Made by a program: the position numbers and the translations under genes | The notes under the pieces: model-generated | Database searches by the model: none | What the model was told of the DNA's origin: nothing | What the model saw: only the letters and a program-made list of their open reading frames with translations | Part shown: positions 25,447-34,427 of the stretch, one piece after another | Position numbering within the stretch: the stretch's first letter is position 1 | Layout: the number at the start of each line of letters is the position of its first letter | Assembly (NCBI GenBank): GCA_022701275.1 | Contig: CP031740.1 | Coordinates: 4,165,001-4,229,000, forward strand | Origin: Microcoleus vaginatus PCC 9802 | GTDB lineage: Bacteria > Cyanobacteriota > Cyanobacteriia > Cyanobacteriales > Microcoleaceae | Length of the DNA: 64,000 nucleotides | Reading direction: 5' to 3'

Positions 25447-27330
25447 CTAAGAAGTCCTCGCGGCAACACAAGCCACCCGAAAACCGATGTTGTTGTTGCG
25501 GGTAGACGGCTGATACCAGTGGCGAAAGGCCGCACGACAGTACCCCGGATTGCTGTACCACGAACCACCGCGCAAGAGCCGAGCTTTGTTATCATTTTTA
25601 GATTGGACTAATAAATCAAGATAATTTTTATAACGATGATCATTGCTATTCTCATCCCATACGCTGCCATCAGTCGGTGCTCCGTGATAGCTATCATGCC
25701 AGGGGTCAGCGCACCATTCGTAAACATTGCCGTGCATATCGTATAAACCAAAAGCATTGGCGGGAAAACTGCCTACATCTGTAGTTTGTTCTCTATACTT
25801 ACCCTTTAGTGAATTATGGTAAGAATAGTTGCCGTTATAGTTCACCTGATCAGTAGTAATTGTTTGACCAAAATAGAACGGTGTAGTCGTACCAGCGCGA
25901 CAAGCATATTCCCATTCTGCCTCACTGGGTAAGCGATAATTGTGTCCGGTATTTTTAGAAAATCTGGCACAAAATTCCACAGCATTGTACCAAGAAACTT
26001 GTTCTACTGGTCGATTATTACCTTTGAATCTAAAGGGGTCTGGGTTGAGCTCATATTGAATCTTTGGCAATTTAGCTACAGCTTTCCACTGTGCTTGAGT
26101 AATAGCAAATTTACCCATGAAGAAAGGTTTAATTGTTACCCGATGTTGCGGCTTTTCGTTATCAAAGCTTTGTGCTTCAGTTTCTGGCGCACCCATTGTG
26201 AAAGTTCCACCGGGAATAGCAATCATTTCCAAATTTACGCCATTACCCAAGTCTTCAGTAAAGGATTTCAACTGAGAAGCCTTTGGTTGAGATTTAGCTG
26301 ATATTTGAGTTGGTGGTACTGGTGGTAAAGGCTGAAAAGGTTTTGCTTGTGGTGGCGCTGATATTTTAGTAGGTACTACTGGTGAAGGCTGAACAGGTTT
26401 TGCTTGCGGTGGAGGTGCTGATTTTTGAGTAGGCGATACTGAGACTGGATTAAGAGCTTGCAATACTTCTGCTGCTGATTGATAACGCGCACCCACTGGA
26501 AACAATAGCATTTTATCTAATACTTTCCCCAATTCATTGCTGATGGAAACTGCCTGATTTCTCCATACCCATTGCATTTGCATCGGGTCAAAAAGTTCGT
26601 CAACCGAAGTTCCATTTTTTTCTTCCAGCAAACACTCGGTTAATAACCTAATGCACGTTACACCAAGACTGTAGAGATCACTCGCTGGAAAAACATGACC
26701 TTGCATTTGCTCCGGTGGCGCATAACCAGGAGTACCCGTCACAGTTGCCACTCTAGTTAAAACAGTACCGCTCAATTCCTTGGCAACTCCAAAGTCAATC
26801 AAGACTAAAGAACCGTGATTATTTCTAATGATATTTTCCGGCTTAATATCTCGGTGAATTACATTTTGCTTATGCACAAAATCTAATATCGGTAGCAATT
26901 CTGTTAGTAATTGCTTAATCTGTTTTTCGCTAAACTTTCCCTGCTGCTGTAATTGTTTTAATAAATCCTCACCGTCAATAAATTCTTGTACTAGATAGAA
27001 GCGTTTATCTTGTTCAAAAAATGCCAATAAATCAGGGATTTGAGGATGTTTCCCTAAGTCTCGCAGTCTCACCGCTTCTTGTTTGAATAACTCTGTCGCT
27101 TTCTGGATGGCAGCACTCCCTTGTAGTTGGGGGAGAAATTGTTTGATGACACAGATTGTATCGAGTCGATGTTCGTCTACGGCTTTGAATGTACGGCCGA
27201 AACCTCCTTCGGAAATGTATTTGACTGCGCGGTATCTGTCTCCGAGTAGCAGTTTGTTGCCGCAGCGTTGGCAGAATTTTGTGATGGGTGGGTTTTGATG
27301 CTGGCAGTCGGGATTAAGACATTGACTCAT
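25447..27330 (-). CDS. Zinc-ribbon Ser/Thr kinase fused to an FGE/SUMF1-like domain
   Basis: A 627-residue fusion. Residues 1-24 hold a four-Cys zinc ribbon (CLNPDC and CQRCG). A Hanks-type kinase spans about 33-295: glycine loop SEGGFGRTF, Lys63 in VIKQF, HRDIKPEN at 159-166 and DFG at 179-181, all intact. A proline/glutamine-rich linker (298-350) leads to a formylglycine-generating-enzyme (sulfatase-modifying) domain from 361 to the end, with GGTFTMG, RLPSEAEWEYACR, NVYEWC and a RGGSWYSN ending. FGE domains also form non-catalytic or C-type-lectin-like folds, so oxidase activity is uncertain. The stop is 14 bases from the convergent secreted-protein gene. Confidence 0.9.
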   Translation of the reverse strand: MSQCLNPDCQHQNPPITKFCQRCGNKLLLGDRYRAVKYISEGGFGRTFKAVDEHRLDTICVIKQFLPQLQGSAAIQKATELFKQEAVRLRDLGKHPQIPDLLAFFEQDKRFYLVQEFIDGEDLLKQLQQQGKFSEKQIKQLLTELLPILDFVHKQNVIHRDIKPENIIRNNHGSLVLIDFGVAKELSGTVLTRVATVTGTPGYAPPEQMQGHVFPASDLYSLGVTCIRLLTECLLEEKNGTSVDELFDPMQMQWVWRNQAVSISNELGKVLDKMLLFPVGARYQSAAEVLQALNPVSVSPTQKSAPPPQAKPVQPSPVVPTKISAPPQAKPFQPLPPVPPTQISAKSQPKASQLKSFTEDLGNGVNLEMIAIPGGTFTMGAPETEAQSFDNEKPQHRVTIKPFFMGKFAITQAQWKAVAKLPKIQYELNPDPFRFKGNNRPVEQVSWYNAVEFCARFSKNTGHNYRLPSEAEWEYACRAGTTTPFYFGQTITTDQVNYNGNYSYHNSLKGKYREQTTDVGSFPANAFGLYDMHGNVYEWCADPWHDSYHGAPTDGSVWDENSNDHRYKNYLDLLVQSKNDNKARLLRGGSWYSNPGYCRAAFRHWYQPSTRNNNIGFRVACVAARTS

Positions 27331-27419
27331 AAAATTTTCTGGTTTGACTATTTTAAGACTAACACAATTTACCTATTGTAATACAAGTTCCCAACCAGCT
27401 ATGATTAGACGATTAGACC

Positions 27420-27507
27420 CTCGATCACCCCTAGCCCCCCTTAAAAAGGGGGAGACAAGAGTGAGCATCAAAGTTCCCCTTTTTAAGGGGGATTTAGGGG
27501 GATCGAG
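27420..27507. repeat. Inverted-repeat element CTCGATC...GATCGAG (MITE-like)
   Basis: Arms CTCGATCACCCCTAGCCCCC and its complement enclose two CCCTTAAAAAGGG palindromes; the whole unit is 88 bases and can fold as a long hairpin. It lies between the uracil-DNA glycosylase and kinase genes. A related poly-C palindrome sits inside the CHAT gene at 40183-40297. Confidence 0.75.
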
Positions 27508-27540
27508 ACTCGGGTAAAAGCGAGATTTATCATGTTCTCT

Positions 27541-28227
27541 TTAACTTACTGTTTGAAATTCATCTAATTTGGCTTTTATTGCCTGCATATCTTGCCACAT
27601 AAACCATTTTGGTGTCTCCGGTTCACGGGAAGGATTTCGCAGCAAGTAAGACGGGTGAAAAATTGGCATACACAAACGATTTTCCCATTCAATCCATTGA
27701 CCTCTAATTTTACTAATTGGCCGCTTGTCGCTTAGCAAACCTTTGAGGGCTGTTGCACCGGTTAATAAAATAATTTTGGGGTCTAAGATGCGAATTTGTT
27801 CGAGCAAGTAAGGTTTGCAAGCTTCGATTTCTTTTGCTGTCGGAGGGCGGTTGTTGGGAGGGCGACATTTGATGACGTTGGCAATGAATACGTCGGTTTC
27901 TGCACTCAATCCCACGGATTCTAAAATCTTATCTAACAGTTGGCCCGATCGCCCGACGAAGGGCAATCCGGTTTCATCTTCGTTTTGTCCGGGCGCTTCT
28001 CCCACAATCAAAATTGAGGCTTGAGGATTGCCGCGCCCGATGACAGCGTGAGTGCGCGTATTGCCCAATTCGCAGCGGTAGCAGCGGTTGCAGTGCTCGC
28101 CGATTTGTTCCATATTTTGATAAGTGCCGGGAGGGATGGGAATTTTGGCATTTGCTGGTATTGAGTCTGTTTGGAAAGTGGCACTTTGATTGTTGTCAAA
28201 AAGGCTGAGTTGCAAGTCGCTGGACAT
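27541..28227 (-). CDS. Uracil-DNA glycosylase, family 4 (Fe-S)
   Basis: Base-excision repair enzyme removing uracil from DNA (228 residues). GEAPGQNED is the family 4 version of motif A, and the GRSGQLLD stretch, NVIKCRPP and the C-terminal HPSYLLRNP are all in place. Four cysteines (CNRC, CELG and CRPP region) would hold the 4Fe-4S cluster. A 50-residue N-terminal extension precedes the core. It is monocistronic on the minus strand, divergent from the phosphoribosyltransferase gene. Confidence 0.92.
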   Translation of the reverse strand: MSSDLQLSLFDNNQSATFQTDSIPANAKIPIPPGTYQNMEQIGEHCNRCYRCELGNTRTHAVIGRGNPQASILIVGEAPGQNEDETGLPFVGRSGQLLDKILESVGLSAETDVFIANVIKCRPPNNRPPTAKEIEACKPYLLEQIRILDPKIILLTGATALKGLLSDKRPISKIRGQWIEWENRLCMPIFHPSYLLRNPSREPETPKWFMWQDMQAIKAKLDEFQTVS

Positions 28228-28419
28228 ACATTTTACAATTAGGGAGAGATTTTGGAGTCTAGAGTTTATAGTTTAGATCGGGTTTGGTGATTTGAGATTG
28301 GCTAGGTGCTTGTATGGGATGCTGTCGATTCCCTACGGGATAGCTACGCTTCACGCACAATCTCCAATTAACACAGGCACAATCTCCAATTTTTTGGTTG
28401 AGCTCGTACAGGCAAAAAT

Positions 28420-29091
28420 ATGTTCTCTAACCCGTTTTTTGACGATCGCGCCGATGCTGGCGAAAAACTGGCCGAGGCAGTTCTGGGCGAGCTCGGCAAG
28501 TTGAATTTAACGACACAGAAGGCGGTGAAACCGATTGTTTACGCCTTGCCGCGGGGGGGTTTGCCTGTTGCTGTGCCGATTGCGCGCCGCTTGGGCTGTC
28601 CTTTGGATGTGGTTGTCGCCAAGAAAATTACTCGCCCAGATAATTTAGAATTGGCGATCGGGGCTGCAACTGCTGACGGTCACGTCCTCTGGGAAAAGCA
28701 AAAGCAGCACAATTTACGCTTGCAAAAATCAGCCCTGCCCCGGGCTCAAAATAATGCTCAATCTCTGCTGGCAGATTTGTCTCCTGGACGCCCAAATATC
28801 AGCGCGGCTGGGGCTTTGGCGATTTTGGTAGATGACGGCATTGCTACGGGGATGACGATGGCTGTGGCGGCTAAGGCTTTGCAGTCGCAGCAACCGATGG
28901 CTTTGTGGATTTGCGCGCCTGTCGCCCCGGCAGATTTGATGGGATTTTTGGCCGGAATGGGCGATAAGGTGATCGTCCTGGAGACTCCTCACCCTTTTTA
29001 CAGTGTCAGCCGCTTTTATGGGCAATTTCCGCAGGTTGAGACGGCGGAGGCTTTAAGGTGTTTGCAGCAACAAACAGAATGGCGATCATAG
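28420..29091 (+). CDS. Phosphoribosyltransferase family protein
   Basis: A 223-residue type I PRTase-like protein. The PRPP-binding loop is AILVDDGIATGMTM at about residues 137-150, with an upstream YALPRGGLPVAVPIARRLG block. This subgroup (about 220 residues with PRGG at the N-terminus) has no assigned substrate and is often found next to stress or hydrolase genes. The start ATG at 28420 is preferred over upstream candidates because the protein there becomes ordered. A small membrane-protein gene follows after 42 bases. Confidence 0.85.
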   Translation: MFSNPFFDDRADAGEKLAEAVLGELGKLNLTTQKAVKPIVYALPRGGLPVAVPIARRLGCPLDVVVAKKITRPDNLELAIGAATADGHVLWEKQKQHNLRLQKSALPRAQNNAQSLLADLSPGRPNISAAGALAILVDDGIATGMTMAVAAKALQSQQPMALWICAPVAPADLMGFLAGMGDKVIVLETPHPFYSVSRFYGQFPQVETAEALRCLQQQTEWRS

Positions 29092-29133
29092 GTTAAGCTA
29101 GAAGGCTAAATCCAAAAGCTTGATCGCTAAAAC

Positions 29134-29424
29134 ATGAGACCTTGGCAATATTGGTTGGACACTTTGATTCTGTCTACTCAGCACAATCCGCCTCGCTTTG
29201 TTGAGCTGGTAATGTTAACTTTGGCGATGATTTTGCTCGGGCTGTGGAGTGTAACATTACAGTGGCAGTATTTAACGCTGTCTCTGAGTTATATAATTGG
29301 TTCGTCTTTTTCAATTTTGGTGCGGGAATCCCTCGGCCCACGGCCTCAATTTCAACTAACTCATCTGACAGCATTATTGTTATTAATTATCAGTTTTTAT
29401 AGTTTTGCTGAACTGATGAGATAG
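29134..29424 (+). CDS. Small membrane protein, unknown function
   Basis: A 96-residue protein with two to three hydrophobic segments (about residues 24-60 and 75-92) and a short basic/aromatic N-terminus. It shows no motif I recognise. It follows the phosphoribosyltransferase gene by 42 bases on the same strand and may be co-transcribed. Composition and codon use match neighbouring genes, so I regard it as real. Confidence 0.65.
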   Translation: MRPWQYWLDTLILSTQHNPPRFVELVMLTLAMILLGLWSVTLQWQYLTLSLSYIIGSSFSILVRESLGPRPQFQLTHLTALLLLIISFYSFAELMR

Positions 29425-29576
29425 TTAAGGTCGTTTTGAGTTTTGAGTTTTGAATGGTCAGTGCTGGTTTTATACCCAGTCCGCCTTAAATATCCCCTTG
29501 ATTTATTAGCCACTCTGAGTTCGGACGAAAAGCAAGTGTAGTAGTGATTGAAATCGCCCAGTCTTCTCTACAGTCT

Positions 29577-29954
29577 CTACGGCTGATTGGATTGATGTAA
29601 AATTATGCGGTTGCCGGCAGGATCGAAGGCATAGATTTCTAGACCGTGAGAAGCTTTGATAATTTCTCCGCTGGGCGGATAACCTAAAGCCCAAATTCTG
29701 GCGATCGCAGTTTCGAGATCGCTGACTTCCAAACATAGACTCATGCCTGTTTTTGCTCGATTTGCAAATTCCGATTTGTGGGAATCTTTGGGTTTGAATA
29801 TGCCGAGTCTTAAGCCTGGGAGTTGAAATTCAGCATAAGTATCGGGAATATAAGGGGTTGGTTCTATGTCTAGAAATTTTTTGTAAAATTTAACGAGAAC
29901 TTCCTTATCAAGGTCGGCTAAAGTCACTAGGGCGGCGCTGTATTGGAAACTCAT
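29577..29954 (-). CDS. VOC (glyoxalase/dioxygenase) superfamily protein
   Basis: A 125-residue single-domain VOC fold protein with two beta-alpha-beta-beta-beta modules: first module from YSAALVTLADLDKEVLVKFY, second from TGMSLCLEVSDLETAIARI, ending in HGLEIYAFDPAGNRIILHQ. The metal-binding Glu candidate is in the late strand, but a full 2-His/2-Glu set is not evident, so glyoxalase or fosfomycin-type activity cannot be assigned. Monocistronic, minus strand. Confidence 0.82.
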   Translation of the reverse strand: MSFQYSAALVTLADLDKEVLVKFYKKFLDIEPTPYIPDTYAEFQLPGLRLGIFKPKDSHKSEFANRAKTGMSLCLEVSDLETAIARIWALGYPPSGEIIKASHGLEIYAFDPAGNRIILHQSNQP

Positions 29955-30014
29955 ATAAATTGGGAATGGGGAATTGGTAATGGGAAATTAACAATATTAT
30001 AACTTTCTATCTAT

Positions 30015-30635
30015 TTAAAATCCTCCAATTCGTCCGACTATTTGGATTTTACCTTGTCGATCGCTTTTGAGAATCACAGCTTCGCCGCTTTGCGGTACAA
30101 TATCAGTGATAGCGGTAATATTTACTTGATGAGTTACCATAATAACCGCGCCTTTAGTGTTGCGGTTGTCAACAATTAATTTGCGGATGGTCGCTGTTTG
30201 TCTGGCTTCTGTGCTGCTGTCGCTAAAGAACGAGTTCAGCGCTGGGAACGGTTCGACTTTACCTATATTTATCAGTTTTGCTGTTTCCAAACACCTACAC
30301 CACTGACTCGATAAAACTCTGGCAACTTTGATGTTGCGGTTGCGAAATTCTGCTCCAATTTGCTTGGCTTGGGTTCTTCCCTGTGCTGATAAATTGCGCT
30401 GGGTGGAACAGTCACCCAACTTAAAGTTAGCAGGATCTCCCGTACCTGGGGCGATCGCGTGTCGCATTGCTACCACCAACCCCGTCTCCCCCCGCTGCAA
30501 CAATTGCCACCCTGCTTGAGTTTGCGCGTTGGTTGCTGCGTCAGAACTTGCAGTTGCAGTAATTAAGCCGATCGACAATACTAAAGCTAGCGATCCGAAA
30601 AACCATTTCCAGTTGAGGTCAATCCGCGCAGCCAT
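30015..30635 (-). CDS. Secreted or membrane-anchored histidine phosphatase
   Basis: A 206-residue histidine phosphatase with an N-terminal signal or anchor segment (WFFGSLALVLSIGLITATA). The phosphohistidine motif reads MRHAIAPGTGDP (a RHA variant of RHG) near residue 57. The second catalytic His is in VIMVTHQVNITA near residue 165, so unlike the truncated copy at 15235 this one is complete. Likely a periplasmic phosphatase of unknown substrate. Divergent from the TPR gene (55 bases). Confidence 0.85.
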   Translation of the reverse strand: MAARIDLNWKWFFGSLALVLSIGLITATASSDAATNAQTQAGWQLLQRGETGLVVAMRHAIAPGTGDPANFKLGDCSTQRNLSAQGRTQAKQIGAEFRNRNIKVARVLSSQWCRCLETAKLINIGKVEPFPALNSFFSDSSTEARQTATIRKLIVDNRNTKGAVIMVTHQVNITAITDIVPQSGEAVILKSDRQGKIQIVGRIGGF

Positions 30636-30690
30636 TGTTCCAGAACTTATAAATTATCTTATCATATTATAATACAACAAATATTGCTCT

Positions 30691-31158
30691 ATGGAACTCA
30701 CCAATTTTATTGCTCTGTCTGTCATTATTGCCCTCGTGCTGGGAATTGGGTTGGGAACAATGACTTGGGCTTACTTCGGCAAGGGCAGCATTTCTGTACT
30801 CTTTAAAGAACCAATTTTAACTTACCCAGAATTTCCAGATACCGACAACGGCAGTAAAGCTTCCGTTTATTTTCAACAAGGAATTGAGGCTTATCAGTCA
30901 GGAAAGTACCGCAAAGCAAAAGATAAATTTACCAGCGCTTTAGAACAAGTTTCAACTTTAGCAGAAGCTTACCACAATCGTGCATTGGCTGTTGCGAATT
31001 TGCGATCGGATGACGAGGCTGTTGCAGATTTTATCCGTGCCAGCGAATTATACCAACAGCAGGGGGCTGGATTTGCCCTCGACACGATTAAACAAAATCT
31101 TGCAGCCTTGAAGCAGCGCAAGTTAGAACGAGAAAAACAAAAAGCAGTAGCGACCTAA
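30691..31158 (+). CDS. Membrane-anchored TPR protein
   Basis: A 155-residue protein with an N-terminal hydrophobic helix (FIALSVIIALVLGIGLGTM) and two TPR-like helix pairs (about residues 58-125; signature YFQQGIEAYQSGKYRKAKDKF). It probably scaffolds partners on the cytoplasmic side. No enzyme motif. It is followed by a perfect hairpin at 31214-31249, between it and a convergent minus-strand gene. Confidence 0.8.
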   Translation: MELTNFIALSVIIALVLGIGLGTMTWAYFGKGSISVLFKEPILTYPEFPDTDNGSKASVYFQQGIEAYQSGKYRKAKDKFTSALEQVSTLAEAYHNRALAVANLRSDDEAVADFIRASELYQQQGAGFALDTIKQNLAALKQRKLEREKQKAVAT

Positions 31159-31213
31159 ATTATTCTGTTGGGCGAGTGGAACTCAACCCAACCCTAGAGT
31201 TGTGGTCGGAACA

Positions 31214-31249
31214 ACCCGGTTTCTTGAGTGTGGTTGGGAGAAACCGGGT
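31214..31249. repeat. 11-bp hairpin between convergent genes
   Basis: ACCCGGTTTCT (31214-31224) pairs exactly with AGAAACCGGGT (31239-31249), loop 14 bases. It may act as a bidirectional terminator; no long T-run is present. ACCCGGTTTCT also occurs singly near 49305-49318, so it is probably a dispersed repeat. Confidence 0.65.
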
Positions 31250-31306
31250 GTGTTTACAGAATTATTATTAAAGTGGAAAATCAAGATTTAACATTCTCCA
31301 TATCAA

Positions 31307-31633
31307 CTAAATTTTTCTGGCATCTTCTATTTGGTTGATTTTAGAAATCATCATTTCTCGGCTTGATGCCACCACTCGATAATTAGTAATGGGATCGTAA
31401 GCTTCCCACTCTTGAGTCACTTCGCTGTCTTCCCACAAAAACCATTCCCGATAAATTTCGCCGTCATCAATGTCGCCGCACAAGGGAAGCCAATCATCTC
31501 CTCCCAAGCTCTCAAAATCTCCTCCTACTAAGTCAATCCAAGCTGCAACAATACAAGATTCCATAACACTATTGTTAACAGTAACTGCGTTAGACTGAAG
31601 AGAAGTTTCGGGAAAACAAAGTGTGGATTTCAT
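31307..31633 (-). CDS. Hypothetical acidic protein
   Basis: A 108-residue acidic protein (many Asp/Glu/Trp in DLVGGDFESLGGDDWLPLCG). No recognised domain. A short N-terminal Ser/Thr-rich part may be non-native; Met24 is an alternative start. Composition and minus-strand isolation are unremarkable. Confidence 0.5.
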   Translation of the reverse strand: MKSTLCFPETSLQSNAVTVNNSVMESCIVAAWIDLVGGDFESLGGDDWLPLCGDIDDGEIYREWFLWEDSEVTQEWEAYDPITNYRVVASSREMMISKINQIEDARKI

Positions 31634-32116
31634 AAGCTGTACCTGAATGTTATGTTATTAATCTATAAAAAATTACTCGCCGGCAGTGAAAGCAGAATGC
31701 CGCTATCTCAACCTCCACAGTTCCCACCTGGAAACACCTTGACAACCAAAGCGCTCAAAGGCTTCTGCTGTATGACTTGAGAGCGCTTTGAGTCAAGTCG
31801 CTAGAGAGGCTAAATTGAGCCACTTTGCCAACTGGCATAGAAGAAAGCCCGATCGACCAAATATTGCTGGCGAAGGAGCTCGCGCATTGGGGAGCGAAGA
31901 CAGTGCAACTGGCAATTCTATACTGGGTAAGTTGGCAACTTTCAGTACAGTTTTTGTGATAAAATTAGCAGTAACCGGACTTTCGTACCGACAGCCTGGT
32001 TTGGTCAAAAGCTTTCCAACGAGCTTTCCAACGAGCTTTCCAGCGGCGGTGCGATCGCCAGTTTTGATTTATTGTTAATTTTGTGAAGTCCCGATCGACT
32101 GTTAGGGAAAAAAATT
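31634..32116. other. Intergenic region with AACGAGCTTTCC repeats
   Basis: No gene recognised. CTTTCCAACGAG is tandemly repeated near 32016-32043, and a TGTGATAAAATTAG stretch near 31955 has a -10-like look. A 96-codon frame (31788-32078) was not accepted. Confidence 0.5.
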
Positions 32117-32398
32117 ATGCAAGCAACCAACCAAGAAAGAGTTATCGATCTGACAATCCACTATACCAACGGCAAACAGCAACACTTCCAGTTCATTGCG
32201 CCAGAGGGAACAGTAGGAGAGCAAGCAACTTTAGGCACTCGCCTGCACAAAATGTTGACAGCAGACCCGATAATTCTCGAATTGGCAGATAAACTGGTAG
32301 TTATCCCAGTTCACAACATACAAAGTATTGAAATATCGCCGATTCCTTCCAAATTGCCAGAGGGTGTCCTTCACCCAATGCGAGAAATCAAGAAATAG
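32117..32398 (+). CDS. Hypothetical small protein
   Basis: A 93-residue soluble protein (IDLTIHYTNGKQQHFQF, then two short helices and a VVIPVHNIQSIEISP strand). The alternating beta-alpha pattern and the end in basic residues resemble small regulatory proteins, but I cannot assign a family. The start is ATG after an AGGGAAAAAAATT spacer. A PHP gene lies 260-310 bases downstream, so operon membership is unlikely. Confidence 0.6.
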   Translation: MQATNQERVIDLTIHYTNGKQQHFQFIAPEGTVGEQATLGTRLHKMLTADPIILELADKLVVIPVHNIQSIEISPIPSKLPEGVLHPMREIKK

Positions 32399-32706
32399 TT
32401 AAGGTACTCTGCATCTAAATTCAACTGAAAAGGCGGGTTGAATACCCATGTCATGCAGAGTTTGAAGAAGCATAAATGTACCAATTAAAGGCGCAACAAG
32501 TTATTACAAATAACGAGGAAAAAATGTTGCTGACAGTGAAACCTGTTCCGAAAAAAATGCACCTGTAGACAAGATCGAAGCCCTGATAGCATCACTCATT
32601 CCCAATCTAAAAGCTAAAATCTAAAATCTAAAATTGTATGAGGATATATCTCACATGAGTGAGGGGAATAATTGCAGGTTTTACAGACTTTAACTTACCA
32701 GAAAAA
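32399..32706. other. Intergenic region
   Basis: Contains a CTCTGCAT/ATGCAGAG inverted pair (about 32407-32414 and 32453-32460) and a heptamer tract at 32603-32634 (CTAAAAT units). No gene recognised. Confidence 0.5.
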
Positions 32707-33534
32707 ATGCTAGAGCTCCACTGTCACACTACTTATTCCGACGGCACTCTCACCCCTGCCGAACTCGTAGCTGCCGCCGCGTCCTCGGGGGTTCGCGCCT
32801 TGGCCGTCACGGATCACGATACGATGTCGGGTTGGGATGAAGCCTTCGCCGCCGCTGCTTTGCACGGTATCGAAATAGTCCCCGGACTCGAACTCAGCAC
32901 CGTTCACAACGGCCGATCGCTGCACATTTTAGGTTTTTATCCCGATGCGAATAAGTTGCGAGTTCCTTTGAACGATCGCCTGGAAGGAAGGTTTCGCCGA
33001 TCACAGGAAATGGTCGAAAAATTAGCAGCAATGGGATACGCGATCGAACTGCCAAAAACATCCCCAGGAATGGCACCGGGAAGACCTCATATTGCCTCTG
33101 CACTTGTAAAAGCGGGTCACGCGAAATCATCGCGGGAAGCATTCGATCGCTGGCTGGGAGATGACGGCCCGGCTTATGTGCATTACGAGAAATTTTCGAT
33201 CGTCGAAGGCATTGATTTACTGAAGAGTTGCGGCGCAGTACCAGTTTGGGCTCACCCTTATTTATTTCGCGGCGGCGCTGTTGAGGAAGTCTTAAAAGAA
33301 TTAGTAGATGCTGGTTTAATGGGAGTTGAAGTATACCATCCCAGCCACAGTTCTAGCCAAATCCAAAAGTTGAAAGATTTGTGTCTTCATTACGGTTTGC
33401 TGGCAACTGGTGGCAGCGATTATCACGGCCCCGATCCGGAAAGGAAAGCGGCAGATAGCACCCAATTGAATATGCTGCATTTGCCGTTAGAATTACTGGA
33501 ACCGATTAAAGTTGCTGCGGCGAGTTTGAAATAG
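32707..33534 (+). CDS. PHP-domain phosphoesterase
   Basis: A PHP (polymerase and histidinol phosphatase) metal hydrolase of 275 residues. It starts directly at MLELHCHTTYSDG, the first metal motif (HxH); a GTG at 32659 would add 16 residues. The second metal region TDHDTMSGWDE, the VPGLELSTVH loop, WAHPYLF and the late GGSDYHGPD motif complete the trinuclear metal site. Family members are phosphoesterases, including RNase AM-like enzymes acting on 3',5'-bisnucleotides or 5' RNA ends. Monocistronic with a heptamer repeat upstream. Confidence 0.9.
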   Translation: MLELHCHTTYSDGTLTPAELVAAAASSGVRALAVTDHDTMSGWDEAFAAAALHGIEIVPGLELSTVHNGRSLHILGFYPDANKLRVPLNDRLEGRFRRSQEMVEKLAAMGYAIELPKTSPGMAPGRPHIASALVKAGHAKSSREAFDRWLGDDGPAYVHYEKFSIVEGIDLLKSCGAVPVWAHPYLFRGGAVEEVLKELVDAGLMGVEVYHPSHSSSQIQKLKDLCLHYGLLATGGSDYHGPDPERKAADSTQLNMLHLPLELLEPIKVAAASLK

Positions 33535-33734
33535 TTTTTTAGGACGAATATTGCCGACGTATACATTTGTAAAAAAAAGGAATCCTTCGCTTTTTGAGGG
33601 AGGAATTTGCGCGCAGTAAGTCATCAGAAGAAAACCGAGGTCAAGCAGAATATAAATTAATATGAAGTTAAAGGCACTTGCAGGCGAGTTGATTTTACAA
33701 TGTTACTAAAGGAACTTGCCAAACGGAGCTTATT

Positions 33735-33944
33735 ATGAGTACAGAAGACAGAGCTAAGGCGATCGGCAAAAATTTAGAAGGCAAAGCTCAGGAAATTTTC
33801 GGTAATATCACCGGCAACAGAAAAGACCAGGTTGAAGGCAAAGCCAAACAAGCCGAAGCTGCCGCCCGCCACGCAGCAGAAGATGCTAAAAATGCGGTGA
33901 AAAATCTGGCAGATAAAGCCAAAAGGTCGATCGACAAATTGTAG
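33735..33944 (+). CDS. CsbD family protein
   Basis: A 69-residue, Lys/Ala/Glu-rich protein of the CsbD family, often induced by general stress. AKAIGKNLEGKAQEIFGNITG is the family signature, then two amphipathic helices. No enzyme motif. The start is preceded by a GGAGC ribosome-binding site. Monocistronic. Confidence 0.85.
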   Translation: MSTEDRAKAIGKNLEGKAQEIFGNITGNRKDQVEGKAKQAEAAARHAAEDAKNAVKNLADKAKRSIDKL

Positions 33945-34427
33945 AAACTGCGTTATACCAAATCCGCGCTAATAGAATTCGCTTCATATCACATCCTTTG
34001 CTATCAATAGGGTTTGATATGATTTATTTTTGGAATGTGCATAAACTGGGTCACTCCTGCGATATCTCTTCAAAAGCGCAATGGAGAAGTCCCTATAATT
34101 GCTAATTTTACACCGGATGAATTTCGTAGTAAGGACTTCAGTCCTTATCCCATTGCCTTTACGAAAAATTTTTGCTCAATTCTGCATAAAGCCGCTAAAA
34201 CCTGCGATATCAGAGTATTAACACGCAAAAACTGGACTATGACGAGACATGATACCCCCGTCGAACCCTTAGCAGGTTTAGTTCCTGTAGCCGCAAGTTT
34301 CAACTTGTTGCTTCCACCCACGGGTTGGGAACTCAAACCGATTTCCTTGACTTTGTTATTGCTGGCAGGTTACAGCGCTATTTTCCCTGGGAGAACCGAA
34401 TTATCTCGATGTCATCCGAACGTGCCT
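33945..34427. other. Repeat-bearing upstream region of the sigma-like gene
   Basis: The frame of the downstream gene stays open from 34035 but its first 131 codons look unlike a folded domain. The AAGGACTTCAGTCCTT hairpin (about 34131-34147) and CATATCACATCC/TTTGATATG palindrome pieces near 33986-34022 suggest repeat DNA rather than coding sequence. Confidence 0.5.

Noticed and set aside
31788..32078. 96-codon frame in an intergenic region
   Set aside because: Low-complexity end made of repeated AACGAGCTTTCC (SFPTSFPTSF); no family match.
34035..34427. N-terminal extension of the sigma-like gene from ATG 34035
   Set aside because: Repeat-derived hairpins and no fold signal; I use the GTG at 34428 instead, though the longer start cannot be excluded.
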